Assembly (NCBI GenBank): GCA_026686845.1
Contig: JAIVEN010000037.1
Coordinates: forward strand, 1,612,001-1,676,000
Direction: 5' to 3'
Length of the DNA: 64,000 nt
Source of the DNA: Adenanthera pavonina
Taxonomy: Eukaryota; Streptophyta; Magnoliopsida; Fabales; Fabaceae
Of the stretch, positions 48,913 through 61,523 are shown piece after piece. Position 1 is the stretch's first letter. Each line of letters opens with the position of its first letter. The notes under the pieces were generated by a model. That model worked only from the letters and a program-made list of their open reading frames with translations. It was not told the origin of the DNA and ran no database searches. Both the position numbers and the translations under genes were made by a program.

Positions 48913-50349
48913 TGTTCACCACCGGGCTATATTGCAAGCGTACGGGCCGAGATCTAGTAAAGTGATGAGTGAGTATCGTTTCCACAGGGACTTTGATTAA
49001 AAAGTGGTCAAACATTGGACATTACATTTTCAATTACTTTGAGCAACATGAATTAAAAGTTCACCATTCAATTAACTTCAACTATGCAAGACAAGCGTAT
49101 ACAATTCACAACAAGGACAATTAGGACTTGAAGAATTCAAAGAGATCTAGGATTATTCATTCCCCTTGTAATTCATGAATACCCGCTTAAACTCTTTTTA
49201 CAATTGTTCTTAATGCAAGATTATGTTAGTCAGGATACTAATTTAACTATCTGTGCTCTCTCGAATCTCCAAATAGCTATTTAGTTTAATTAATTAAGTA
49301 ATCTCTTAACTAGTTAATTAAACTCTTATATTCAATTCAAATCCTAAATCACTATATAAGGTTAGTGAGTATATCTCTACCCTACTAACACAACTCGTCA
49401 CTTAACAAAGCAAGATTCGAGTTCTCACATGACCCAACTCAAGTTCTCTATGTAAGTTAACTTTCTCAAGCATAACTTAAATAAACTAGACAATCTTATT
49501 GATGGCCAAACAATAAGAGGCATTAAGAGTAGAGCTAAATCAACATAAAGATTGCATTAATCACAATTATAATAGAAAAATGAGTATTCAATCCATACAA
49601 GGGTTCAGAATAATCCTAGAAATGGAGCACTAGCCACTCATGTTCAATAACATCATAACAACATATATCCCAATCAACATCATTATTGAACAAAAGTGAG
49701 ACAAGAAGGAAGGACATGCAAGAAAACCAAAGAGGGAAGTTGAAATCTTCTCAAACTTCAAACCCTAGCTGCAATCTCCTTTAAGAAACCAAGCCCTAGC
49801 ACACCCAAGTTCTCCAAAGTGAGTTCTGGAAGTCCCCCTTGTGTCCTAGCTCCGTCCCCCAAATATTTTCCTCCAAAACCCTTCAAATACTCCGTTCGAG
49901 TGAAGCTTTGCGTTTTGCTAACGAGGGGTTCGCGCTGCGGCTATAGGATCCTGGCCGCGGCCTCATATCGTGTAGCTGCGGCGTGGTGAGCTCGGGCTTT
50001 ACCATTTTTTTCATCACTATCTGCTTGAGGCCGCGGCTTCATTCTTTCAAGCTGCGGCGTGGACTCTCCAGAAGCGTATTCCCTCCTTTCACAAGTTATA
50101 TTCACTCCCTCTTTTTCTGTGATCTCCAAAGGGGCGTACTCCAATGTTCTCCCATGATGCCTACAATAAAGATGAGGATTTAAAATCTTTCATGAGGATA
50201 AAATAATGCATAAAAAGACAAAAACATGCTATCATGCATTGTTAGGATTACACTCCACATTTTCCTATCCTGAGTATCAAGTATGTACATATATGAATGC
50301 ATAACTCAAGGAAAATGTGCTGAAATGATGTAATTTAGTATGATTAACA
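48913..50349 (-). repeat. 5' LTR of the Athila-type element (1437 bp)
   Basis: Same termini as the 3' LTR (TGTTCACC...GATTAACA on the plus strand). It is 33 bases shorter because of rearrangement around 49930-49985. It ends inside the LINE reverse transcriptase frame. Confidence 0.93.
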
Positions 50350-50943
50350 ACAAGTCTCTTTCTTTACTCCGGTATTTTTCAATCAAACCCCTTAATAAAT
50401 AAATAGCCTCTGTTGTAAATCGTCTTGATATAAATCCAAATTGATTTTTTGAAATATGGGACTCTTTTCTGAGTCTATGCTCAATCACTTTTTTCCAAAG
50501 TTTCATAGTGTGACTCATGAGTTTTATCCCCCGATAATTAGCACAATTTTGAATATCCCTCTTGTTCTTGTATATGGGCACTAGAGTGCTCTTTCTCCAT
50601 TCCTCTGGCATTTTCTTGAACCTTAAAATCTCGTTAAATAACTTAGCCAGCAAATCCCCTTCTCTCCTAAACATTTCCAAACTTCGATAGGAATACCATC
50701 GGGACCAATGGTTTTACTATTATCTATTCTCTTAAGAGCTTCTTTTACCTCTCCAACTCGAATCATACGATAAAAATTCAAATTGAAATCATTTTCATGG
50801 GTTGTTAATCCTTCAGTATCGATAGTCATATCCAAACCATTATTGAAAAGTTTAAAAAAGTAACTCTCCCATCTTTCTTTGATATCATCATCTGCAACTA
50901 AAATTTTTCTTTCTTCATCCTTAATACATTTTACTTGGTCCAA
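50350..50943 (-). pseudogene. LINE reverse transcriptase, N-terminal part
   Basis: Includes IGPDGIPIEVWK, then in an overlapping frame MPEEWRKSTLVPIYKNKRD, CANYRGIKLMSHTMKLWKKV and KNQFGFISRR, all non-LTR reverse transcriptase blocks. A frame change lies near 50623-50680. The frame runs into the Athila LTR and stops there; the rest of the domain is at 36769-37222. Confidence 0.85.
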
Positions 50944-51390
50944 ATCTCTTGACTTTCTTTCCTTTCTCTTGGCGATTTTGTAAATCTTACGTTAACCATT
51001 CTTCATTCCTAAATCCTGGTAGAATTCCTCAAAAGTTTTAGATCTAGCTTCGCTTACTACTTTCTTAATCTCCTTTTTAGTCAACCGATAACATTTCCAA
51101 TTTTCATCTTTATTGCATGGATGCAGAGTTTTGAAACACTCTTTTTTATATTTGATATTCTCTTACACACTCTCATTCTACCACCAAGATTCTTTATCCT
51201 TATGTCCAAAACCTTTGGATTTACCCAATATTGTTTTAGCAGTATTCCTGATCCTTTTAGCCATCTCATCCCACAAGATGTTAGTACTTTCTTGCGAGTC
51301 CCAATTACCTTCCTCCATGACTTTCCTCGTAAATGTCACTTATTTCTCACCTTTTAGTTACAACCACTTAATTCTAGGATTTAAAGCTTT

Positions 51391-52300
51391 TCAACTTTTC
51401 AGTTTACTGTTTTTAACTAGCACATCAAGGACCAAGATCCTATGTTGTGAAGTTAAATTTTCACCAAGGATTACTTTGTAGTCTTTGCAAGTTGTTTTAT
51501 CTGAGTTCCTTACTAAAAAGAAGTTAATTTGTGACATTTGAACTCCACTCTTATATGTAATTAAATGCTCTTCCCATTTTTTGAAATAGGTGTTTACAAT
51601 CTTGAGGTTGTAAGCTATTGAAAAATCAATAATGGAATGTACCTCCTCATTTACTTCTCCAAAGTTATAACCGTAGTGAACTCCCATATATTGCCTTGTC
51701 TATTTTCCTACATGACCATTAAAGTCCCCCCAATGAGGATCTTTTCCTCTTGTGAGATATCTTGAACCAAGCCCTCCAAATCTTCCCAAAACTTTTCCTT
51801 AATATGTGCATCCGACTCTACTTGAGGTGCATAAACACTAATAACATTGAGTGTATAATGTCCAATAGTCAATTTTAAGGATAAGATCCTATGTCCAATT
51901 CTTTTGACTCCTACCACATTCTTTTTCCAATTTTTGTCCATAATAATACCAATTCCATTCTTTGCTCTAGCCTTCCCTACGTATCAAAGTTTATAACTAG
52001 TAGTGTCTAACTCCTTAGCCTTTTCTCCCACCCATTTAGTTTCTTGAAGACATAAGATGTTAATTCTCCTTCGAATCATAGCATCCACCACCTCCATAGA
52101 TTTACCTGTTAATGTACCAATATTCCAAGAACCAAATCTAATCTTGGTTTTCTAGGCTAACTTCTTTACCCACATCCATTCAGCATGATGTGGGAATCCT
52201 TGTTCATTTAACACTACACCCGGGTACCGATTTAGTGGCTCTAGCTCATTTGACATTGCATTTGAGCCACACAGTGCGTTACTTCTGGGCAACGATCTAG
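51391..52300 (-). pseudogene. LINE AP-endonuclease region, broken
   Basis: In several frames the strand shows WVGEKAKELDTTSYKL, KNGIGIIMDKNWKKNVVG, LNVISVYAPQVESD, FWEDLEGLVQDISQEEKILI and ITYKSGVQMSQINFFLVRN. These match the endonuclease of plant RTE LINEs. Frameshifts and stops separate the pieces. Confidence 0.75.
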
Positions 52301-52430
52301 TCTTAGCACATATACGTCTCTGATACATGTCATAAGATTCGGCAGATTTTTACGTTGGCTGTCAAGGGTCTAACACAACCCTCCTCCTTTACCCAAGCTT
52401 GGGACCGGCTATGACACTATATAGGCGGAG

Positions 52431-52451
52431 TTTAATTTTCTAATATTTTAT
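52431..52451. repeat. LINE target-site duplication, 5' side copy
   Basis: Identical over 21 bp to 36112-36132. Confidence 0.85.
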
Positions 52452-54239
52452 CATGTTATAAAAATATTTTTTAAAAAATTATAGTTAAAAATTACTTTAT
52501 TTCTTACAATGTGAAAATAAAAAAAAATACTCTAAGTTGAAATTGGACCATTTAAAGTTTGCAATTGAGTAAATTAATTTTTTTTTCAATTGACCGTCTT
52601 ACCCAACATTTTAAAAAATAGTACATAAAATTTACATAAATACTCTTAGTTGAAATTGGACCATTTAAATTTTGCAATTGAGTAAATTGATTTTTTTTTT
52701 TTTGCAATTGACCATCTTACCCAACATTTGAAAAAATAGTACATAAAATTTGAAATTATATAAAATATGAAATATATAATAAATTGCACTGATAATGAAT
52801 TATACAATTTTTTATTAGCTCCCTACAAATGCATGGGATAAATCCAACGTTATTATAACCGGATTGAACATTGAACATGATGAGAGACTGGTTCAAGATT
52901 TAATGGTTCAATCGTGGTCTAATCGAGATCAGACCGGTAGTAAATAAAATAATATATGAGGAAAAATAAATAAACTTAGATTATTTATCTTTAAGATTTC
53001 ATTAATTTTTTTATAATTAAATTTCATATTGTGATTATGAAATATTAAAAATAATAAGTATGAAAGGAAATAAATTAAAAATAATCATATTTACAACAAA
53101 TTAACAATAGTTTCTTAAACAAATTGTTTAAATACAATCCTACCATCATATTAATAATAAAAATTAAAACAAATTTTAAGATTTAATTAAAATCTTAAAT
53201 TAAATAATATTAAATTATTAATATATTAACTTTTATAAATAGTCATTTATCTTTTAAGTTCATCTATACTAAAATTTTCATTTATTGTTATAAAAAAATT
53301 TAAAAATACATATAACAGTGTACTTTTTTATTAATTAAGACGGATTAAAATTTTTTAACATTCAAATTTTATTTATAAAAATAAAAAAATAATAAAATAA
53401 CTGTAAAGTATAAAATATCTGTCCATAATTATTTTATATTTTATTACGCATTCCTCTCTCATAGTTTTTATTTTAAATTCTTAGCTTTAATACCCTATAA
53501 ATAAATATGTGAAAGGGTTTTTAATTTTTTTATTGTTGTTTTATATTTTTGACAGCGTACTATTCTTCTGGATAAATATGTAGGATATTGAAAAATCAAA
53601 CACACATTTATGATTTCTCTGTCCGAGGTTTTTAATTCTATTTCCTTTTCAAATCAAAGCGCTTCTTCGTTTTTCTATCTTCTTTCAAAATCTCGCCAGT
53701 TCTTCATGCTTCATAATCATCAACACCAATATTTGAAGTCTACTCTGCAAAGCCGTGAATCAGCAGGCAACGATTTCTACCTCTTCTTCTTTCTCTTATT
53801 TTAGTTCAGGTCTAGTATTTTTTTAATTTATTTTTATTATTGAAATTTTTATTTAGATCCGGGGTATTTTAATCTCTTTCTTCTCCTCCTCTTCCTTCTT
53901 TATTTTTTATCATTGGTGTGGCACCAATTTTTAATTTTCTTTAAAAAGATAAAAAGTAAATAGGTAAACTACCTGAAACTTGCAAACCATTGATTTAGTC
54001 AATTCAGGGCTGGTTTAACTAGTTTACTACCGGTTTATTTTGATTTCAAAAAGTTCTGATCCTTCTTCTCGGTCTGGTCCTATCCGATTTTAATAATAAT
54101 AAATAAATATATATTAAAGAAATTAAAAACAAATAATTGTTCTTTGACCAGAAAACAAATAATTGTTCATTTCCCATCTTACCAAAAAAGAAAATTCTCC
54201 ATTTGACCCAAAAAAAAATACAATTTAATAAGAAAAACG
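52452..54239. other. AT-rich intergenic DNA
   Basis: Contains a short direct duplication around 52525-52745 (TTGAAATTGGACCATTTAAA and TTGCAATTGAGTAAATTNA twice, period about 115). No gene recognised. Confidence 0.5.
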
Positions 54240-54363
54240 GCATTAAGACAAGGAGGCAGGGGAGAGTAGTACAGAGGGGAGAGCACAGGAGGGAGACGTG
54301 CCCATCGGAGTATAGACTGTGTTTCGACGCTTCGGTGATAGCTGTAGTGGCTCCACTGCTCCG
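54240..54363 (+). other. Probable 5' UTR exon of the endosulfine gene
   Basis: A GC-richer segment ending CTGCTCCG at a good donor (GTATGTGC). The acceptor at 56781 (TTGCTGCAG) would join it to the exon with the ATG at 56802, through a 2.4-kb leader intron. Inferred from splice signals and base composition only. Confidence 0.4.
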
Positions 54364-54898
54364 GTATGTGCTTCATGCTCGAATTGGATCTGTCGATTTT
54401 TTCTGAATCTTCTTTTCTTCACGATTGATTATTGCTATTCTTCCGTTGATTTGATTTTCTGATATTGTCTCTTTCAAGTTTAATCGTTAGTTTATCTCTT
54501 TAACCCCATGATCAATTTTTTTTTAATAACCACGCTAATTTTACGTTTTAGCTGCAATAACTTCAGCTTTTTGACGCTTTCTTTCTTTCTTTGGTGTTCT
54601 CGAGCTTAATGCTTAAAATCCCTGGTTTCATATGGGGCTTAATACGGGATTGGAGGAATTTTCAATAAAGGAACCCGAGGAATTTTAAAATTTTTTTATT
54701 TGGTGGAATTGGAGAAGAGGGATTGAAAGGAGTTTAATCAAACCATTCTTTTGATTCAAGAAGGAATTAGAGTGAATTGAAAAATAATTACTTAATTGCC
54801 TAAAAAAATCTCAAATTAGGGAAAAAAGGGGTGGAGGAGGCCAATCTTTCCAATTTTTTAAGCTAAATAAGACGAGGAGATTTAATCTCCTCCCCTAC

Positions 54899-55279
54899 CT
54901 TTGTTTGGTTGAGGGGTTTTTGGGAGATTTTAAAGGGAGTGGAGGGGATTGGTGGGGATTAAATCATCTCTCCTTATTTGGTTCAAAAAGTTGGAAGGGA
55001 TTGGATCGAATTTAATCCCCTTCAATCTTCTTCCCTATCCCTTTTTTTCTTCCCCCCAAATTGGGGTTTTTTGGAGGAGGTTGAGTAATCATTACTCAAT
55101 ACCCTCCGATTTCCGCCAATTTTTTTATCAACCAAATAAGATTTCATTAAAATCTCTCCAATCTCTTCCCCTTTAATTTCACCGATCCCTTCCCCTCTAA
55201 TCTCCTTCATTAAAAATTCCTCTAATCCCCTCCCCTCCAATCCCTTCAGTTGAATCAAACACCCCCTAACCAAACAAAG
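54899..55279. repeat. MITE-like element in the endosulfine leader intron
   Basis: About 381 bp with inverted ends: left CTTTGTTTGGTTGAGGGG, right in reverse complement CTTTGTTTGGTTAGGGGG. The interior is made of GGGATTGG/AATCTCC-type phrases repeated in both orientations. The target duplication is not clear, so the superfamily is undecided. Confidence 0.5.
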
Positions 55280-56781
55280 CCTTTTAATGGTGTTTGCGAT
55301 GTTGCAAAAAATGAGTACCAAAAAAGCTGTTCCCTTCTCTTAATCCTGCTTGAATTAAGATACCGAGGTGAAGCAACTAGCAACTATGGACCTACTGAAA
55401 AAAGGAAACCTCCATTTCCTGCTGCCTCCTCCCCTTTTCTTCCGTCACCAGCACCCTTTGAAAGTGAAAGTTGCCTTTCAATCCTTCCTTTAGCAAGCAA
55501 AGAATTATTTGAGTGATAAATGCTAAAAAGTTATTAGAAGAAATTTCATTTGATGCAAAAGGAAGAGTTGCGTTCTTTTTGGTAGCCCCAAAGTTGTAGC
55601 ACTAGCTTTTCCCTTTCTACTTTGTAACAATGAGATGATTCTGCCATTATGCTGGTGTGCAATTATCTTTTGACTTCTTGGAAAGCCACAAAATCTCCAG
55701 TTTTGCTTTAAGAATAAATTCTTTTTGGTTTTTTTTTGGGGGACCAAATTCTCTTTGGTCATTATCTGTTCACAAGTATGATAGACAACATTTCTATGAG
55801 GAACCATTGTCCATTAGAGTATTTCCTGGGGAGTTTCATTGGCAATTTTTCATCCCTGTAGTGTGGTTTCTGAAAACAAATAATCCAAATAAAATGAAAA
55901 ACATAAACTTAATAAAATTGTTAAAATCTGACTTACTAGGGATTGACTGATTAAGTATTGACTATTATTACAGTCTCTATTTAAACTTAAATTCTTTTCT
56001 CCTTTTCTTTTTTACTATGTAATAGCATTTAAATGACAGTGTAATGGCTTTTCACAGCATTTCTTTCCCGTTGATATAGACCAAAAAAAAGTTCCAATAA
56101 CCAGGGATCTGGGATTGATATTTTCAGTTAGCATTTCCTCTCCCTCCCTCCAGTTTACAATTGAATGGATCTGGGGAAATTCCATGTTATAGCTATTCTT
56201 AATTATCAGGTATCTAGGTTTATGTTGAATGAGTTTGAGTTAGATGCTTGCATGCTGTACTGCCCATAAAGACTCTCTTTCTATTCTGAACTGCTCATAT
56301 ATATATTTATATGTATATCCATCAAGTGATACCCTTGGCACAGGATTGCAGACATATTTTAGATGCGTGGTTTGCTAACCTTAAGTGACATGTATACATT
56401 TGAAGTGAATTTGTGAAACCTATGCTTCTTGAAATTGGTTAAGTGGGAGCTGCCCATGCTTGTTTATAACCCTTGACTATCTTCTGTCCACCGTCTTGTT
56501 ATGAAGTGAGTTTCATATTGCTGCCTTGCATGTATGATGCTTATTCAACTTCTTTATGCCTTTGGAATAAAGTATATATTGATAGCTTTAAACTCTGAAG
56601 GGGATTGCAAATTATGTTGTCAGATACTTATTCACGTCTACGGCATTTCATGCAAGGGAAAATCTATATATCTTTATATCTTTAAAAATCTATAGGAAGC
56701 CGTATTGTTCATAGGTTATGAATAGTGTGTCTTAGGTAAAATTTGTCTAGTTATGTACTAAAATAGCATCTGTTGCTGCAG
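55280..56781 (+). other. Remainder of the proposed endosulfine leader intron
   Basis: No coding region recognised, and no repeat structure beyond T-rich stretches. Confidence 0.35.
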
Positions 56782-56801
56782 TTTCCTTGCAAAAGGACCT
56801 T

Positions 56802-58556
56802 ATGTCTAGCATAGAGGATAACAAAGAACAAGGAATGAATGTAAATGCATCTGATGAGTCAATTGATGTGCCATCGTCCCAGGAGGAGGTTGTTGTCAAA
56901 TCTTGCCTTCTGCCATGCTTTATTTAAAAATTTTCTTAAGCTAACAGAAACCTTAGCTTAGATAATCTCTTGACTGCAAGGATTTTTTTTCCCTACTAAG
57001 AAAATTCCTATTTTATGGATTATTGAGTTCATAAATCTTGCAGGAGCAAGCTATAAAGAAAAAATATGGAGGAATGATGCCCAAAAAGCCACCACTTATA
57101 TCCAAGGTACATGCGTGGGGTGTCTGTATATATGTTCCTTTGTTCAGTGCGTGAAAGTAACATGGCTAATGACCATGCATATCTGGTGCTAGATGTGCTC
57201 TATATATTTCTTCTAAAAATTATTTTCTATTCCAGGACCATGAGCGTGCATACTTTGATTCTGCAGATTGGGCACTTGGAAAGGTACTTCTAGAAACAAC
57301 CCTCTGTATGTGATTGGAATGAAGCAGAATATGCATGTCTTGAACATATCTCTTACTCTCATCTGTACCTTCACATGAAACAGCAAGGTGGTGGGAAGCC
57401 AAAGGGAACGCTTGAGGCTCTGCGGCCAAAATTGCAGGTATTTAACCAATTTTCTCATGCCTTGATTTCACATTGTTATTCTGTTGTGTGAATGGCTTGC
57501 TATGGTCTCTGGTTGAGAACTGTGTTCTATAGAAGTCTGATTTACAGTATCATTTGAAATATTTAGGTCTGTTTCTCTGTTGCTGGCCACTCCAAAGTCC
57601 AAAACAATTGTTAAAAAAAGCAGGTTTTGAATTACTAAGAACTTAAACTCAGAATGTGTTAAATTAGCTATGGATCTAGCTTTATGACGCTACTATATAG
57701 TATTCATGGAGATTAACCAATTGGTGTCCAGCCTTGCCTTTGTGGATCAAAAGAAAGTTACGGATATGTCACGTGAAAATTGTATGCTTTTTGCCATATT
57801 GGTTGGCAAAGCTTTCAATGATCTGAAAATTATTATAAAAAAGGATAGAATTGTGTTTGCCGGATGGTGAAGCTTTGATAATGCATTTTTGCATTTTGGT
57901 TATGGGAATTAATGTATTCCCTGCACTTAATAGAATTGAAGCCAACTTTTTAGTTTTAGGCCTTTTCAGCTTTGCTAACTACTGCAAAATGAGTAGAACC
58001 ATCGATAATAGATTTTTTTTTTTGGCCATCATGGGTAATAGAGTTAAGTTTACAAGTCCATGGGATCAAGGTGGTGTCTTCTTTATCGATTGGATACTAA
58101 ACGCTTGAAGGGACAATTCATTGCAGCTCCCTCCTCCCATCAAAAAAACAATTAAATAAATAAAGCATATAATAACTAAATACTGCCATCTTGTTTTTTG
58201 TGGTTGAAAAGTAAAACCTTCAAAGCAAAAAATCTTGATAGGTATTTACATATTATGGCTGAACAAAAGTATCTGAGTTCCTGCCAATTACATATGATGC
58301 GTGTGACAAATTTCTGCCTGGAACTTCTTCATTTCAGCCAACACAGCAGCAAACACGTTACAGGAAATCTCCTTACGCTCCTTCAGATGAAGGTATGCTG
58401 TGTTTAGTTTGCTGGTTTTAGTCCAGGAATATTTTATTGGTTGTTGATGTTTTTTGGGTTGCAGCTTCTTAAAAGATTGTTAACAAAATTCTCATTTGTG
58501 TTTTTTTCTTAGAAGGGGGAAATATTCCATCAGAGGATGCATCTTCCAGGGAGTAA
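56802..58556 (+). CDS. Endosulfine-family protein (ENSA/ARPP19-like), 116 aa
   Basis: Coding exons 56802-56888, 57044-57106, 57236-57283, 57384-57437, 58338-58392 and 58513-58556, GT-AG and in phase. An acidic N-terminus is followed by EQAIKKKYGGMMPKKPPLIS (from residue 30), then FDSADWALGKQGGG (from 57) and PKGTLEALRPKLQP. The FDSADWAL block is the plant form of the FDSGDY motif, whose Ser is the Greatwall-kinase site in animals and yeast; once phosphorylated it inhibits PP2A-B55. In plants these small proteins are annotated as endosulfine or negatively light-regulated proteins and their role is less clear. The product is small, hydrophilic and probably cytosolic. The C-terminus is short; a GT (GGGA/GTAAGC at 58552) next to the stop would allow an alternative longer form. 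Confidence 0.88.
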
Positions 58557-60362
58557 GCAGTCAGTCTTTTGATGATATGCTGACTATTTTTCTGATACCT
58601 GAGTCTGTTTAAATAAAAATATTGAATATGTATACGTATGGGCAGAAGACATGTGAATTTGATCTACGGCTCTGCACTGGAACTGATTGAGAATTAAGAC
58701 TATGATCTTTGTACTTTCTTCAGGGTTATGAATAAACCAATAAGAAACTGAGAATGAAAAGTAATAGGCTGTCTGATCTTGAGAATTAACACTATGATCT
58801 TTCTCTGATAACTGGCACTGTTTTCCATTCTGTGTTATTTGTTGTGGTTAGTTTTCAATAAGAGATAACTGGATGAAAGGAAATTTGTCCAGAAGAATAA
58901 TGGACATGCGGCACTTATTAGGGATCGTATCAAAGATCACCCGCATGTATACTTTGAAAGAAAATTTTATGAAGGAATTAAATGATTTTTTCCGAAGGCT
59001 TTGTTTACACTAGTTATATATGAAATTGCGAAGTATGGATTGGAGCTTCAGTAGTATGAAATTGAAGAAGATCCCAATAACAAATTCAGTTGGCAAATGA
59101 AAAATCATATGTATGATATCATAGAACCAATACTTCTTGATAATATAGTGTAGTCAGGAATAGTTTTCTATCTTTGTTGTTTTGGTAAAAAAGGGGCTAA
59201 AGAGTCTCAGGGCCCGTTGGTTTTTGCATTGCATTCAGAAAAGGGTCCTTTTTTCATGGCACATGGATAGAGATGTATATTTTTATTCTCATTACTTAAT
59301 AGTAATTATTTTTTAATTTTTTTTTTATTTAAGGACATAAAAGATATTTTTCATCTATAAAATTATTTTTGTATTTTATTTTTATTTTTATTCCATCCTG
59401 CATATCAAATGAGCTTTAAATAAAGGACTGCTATGCTAGCTTCCAACCTTGGGGATTAAAAATAAACTACGATGCCAATATTGAAGGGTGAGTTCTATGC
59501 TGTGTTTTGCCAAGAGATTTTTACATCTGCCTCGCAGAAGTAGTGAGAAATTTTCACACCTAGTCTGTGTAATAATCTTTACATTTGAACAACCAGGTAC
59601 GTTGATGTGCTCTGCAGTATTTAAGGCACATGTTCCATGCTTTCTCAGATTGTACGAATGAGAATCACTCAATAAATTTTGGGGGATCAAAGAGTAGTTG
59701 TAAGACTTGGAAATTAGAAAAGAAAAAAGAAAGGGGGCCTAACGTGTGAATTAGCCCCACGCACTCAATTTTAACGTTGTCTTGATCCCTGACATATCAG
59801 TTTCTGCTCTATATCTATCTAACTATATTTTGGTTCTACTATATTTTCGCACAAGCGGCCTCTTTTCTATATCCAGTCCTTAGACGAAGTAACCCGGTCG
59901 GTCAATCAAATGTTAAAACGCCGCTAGATTATGGCAATCGCCTGAAATTGAGATAGAATCATATTTACGAACTCTTTCTTTTGGTCCAATATTTACGAAA
60001 TCTTTGATAACTTTACAAACATCCACTAAACACGCCTCTTACATACACCATCGGATTAATTTAATGTTAAAACTCTTGCCACATATATTTGGCAACATTG
60101 TACATGATAGGCACACTAGTTCCAGCAAAGATAAATCCTACAAGATAGTAGAGCATTGGTTCTCTCGCTGTTAAGGGTTGACACCAAAATACATTATCGG
60201 ATTATCCATATCCTACCTAAGATCTCAATATCTAAACAAATTTAAAGGGCATCAGGCTAGTCATCAAGACCATATTACTCGTTGTCAATATAGTAAAACG
60301 GCAAATATGACAGACGAATCACTTCCACAAGTTAATGTCGATACCAACAGAGTGACCATTGC
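58557..60362. other. Intergenic DNA between convergent genes
   Basis: 3' flanks of the endosulfine (+) and SmD2 (-) genes. Short open stretches are not recognisable. A T-rich tract lies at about 59310-59400. Confidence 0.5.
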
Positions 60363-61523
60363 CTATTTGGGGTTCCTGAGAACAATGATGACAGAATCCC
60401 CACGGAGGAACATTTTACTGATGAATCTATCCTTGTTGACTGGCTGAGCCTTTTTCTTTCCTTTCCCCGTCTTTGGCACCTGGATACAGCAAACAAGGAA
60501 TGGCCTAAATGAATGTAAAAAATGGGGAAAACATCCATGACAGAGAAAGACAAACCTCAGTCCACATTTCCCGGACATTTTCAAGAACCATGTTGCAGTG
60601 CCTATCAAAAGCCCTAACACGACCCAGAAGCTTTCTATTGTTCCGACAATTGATCAGCACCTGCATGAGCAAGATATTTGATCAAAACCACCATAATCCA
60701 AGCCAACCCTAGATCCACAGTGCTCTATTAGAACAAACGTACCTGTGTATTATTCTTAACACTCATCATGAGCACAGATAGCGGTCCAGTGTTAAACTCC
60801 TCCTCTTCATTCTTGCTACCCTGTAAAAACCAACAATGATTACAAGTCGAACCATAATAAACATTTTCCAGAGTCCCTAACACACAATTCAAGGACATTA
60901 TAAACAATGTGTAATTGAAACTTAGGCCCCAAGTCTGACCTTCCGTGTGATTGTAAATCACAAAAGCATAAAATTATTCTTTCATTCAAATCAAGTGAGT
61001 ATAAAGGATTATTTTATCAATTAATCAAGTGGGTTTAAAGGATATCAACATCAAACAGAATCACTTTCACTAGCACTAGTGAAAGCTTACCAGCGATCAT
61101 GGAGAAAGATTAGCAGAACATTAAGCAAAGAGTCCTACAAAGACATGTTTATGCATTATCTAAGGAAAGAGTATAGATTTTCAAAATAGAAGTGTTAAAA
61201 ACAAGGTAGAGGAAACTGGTTTCCATTATATAAAATTTAATGATTCAAACTTCACTGGACAAAAAAGTGCTTACTGCTTACCAAACGGTAAAATATAGAT
61301 CTAGAAAAATGAAAAAGAAGGGGCAAAACAAGCATTTATGCATCAAACATAACTTGAAGCTATATGTACAGCTTAACACAAAAAATACTTACATCTTCCT
61401 CTATTGGCCGGCTGAAAAGAGATAGAAGGGAAAAGAAAAACATGTCAGTGATTAAGGAAAAAATTTCAACATATCTAATAATATCAATCAAGATGACCAA
61501 TTGAAAACGAAAGTTTACCTCAT
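60363..61523 (-). CDS. SmD2: Small nuclear ribonucleoprotein SmD2 (107 aa)
   Basis: Coding exons on the minus strand: 61519-61523, 61392-61410, 60743-60820, 60556-60660 and 60363-60479, GT-AG and in phase. The first contributes only ATGAG and the Ser2 codon is split by the intron, giving MSRPIEED. The product has the Sm fold: N-terminal helix (EEEEFNTGPLSVLMMSVKNN), Sm1 (TQVLINCRNNRKLLGRVRAF, FDRHCNMVLENV) and Sm2 (FLRGDSVIIVL), with the KTGKGKKK loop typical of D2. Length and sequence are those of SmD2, a member of the heptameric Sm ring on U1, U2, U4 and U5 snRNAs, acting in nuclear pre-mRNA splicing. No lesions are seen. Confidence 0.95.

Larger units (their letters stand above)
37223..50349 (-). 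mobile_element. Athila-type Ty3/Gypsy LTR retrotransposon, 13.1 kb, degenerate
   Basis: Order on the minus strand: 5' LTR, tRNA-Asp-type primer site, gag, protease, reverse transcriptase, RNase H, integrase, a long spacer, an env-like ORF, polypurine tract, 3' LTR. The reverse transcriptase wording, DLG-type protease, primer site and env-like third ORF are those of the Athila lineage. I count about nine in-frame stops in gag-pol and at least two frameshifts, so it cannot encode working proteins. The flanking bases GCAAG (37218-37222) and ACAAG (50350-50354) are a 5-bp target duplication with one mismatch. By eye the two LTRs differ at roughly 45 positions (about 3%), mostly transitions, which suggests insertion on the order of a million years or so ago at usual plant rates. 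Confidence 0.92.
36133..52430 (-). mobile_element. RTE-type LINE, full length but split by an LTR retrotransposon
   Basis: Removing the insert at 37223-50349 leaves about 3.2 kb (36133-37222 plus 50350-52430), bounded by a 21-bp target duplication. The 5' end (minus strand, from 52430) reads through TAGCCGGTCCCAAGC. An endonuclease region lies at about 51390-52300 and reverse transcriptase at 50350-50943 plus 36769-37222. The 3' end finishes with a GTTGTTGTT-like short repeat at about 36133-36150. Length, order and 3' simple repeat suit the RTE clade of plant LINEs. Several frameshifts and stops make it non-autonomous now. Confidence 0.85.
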
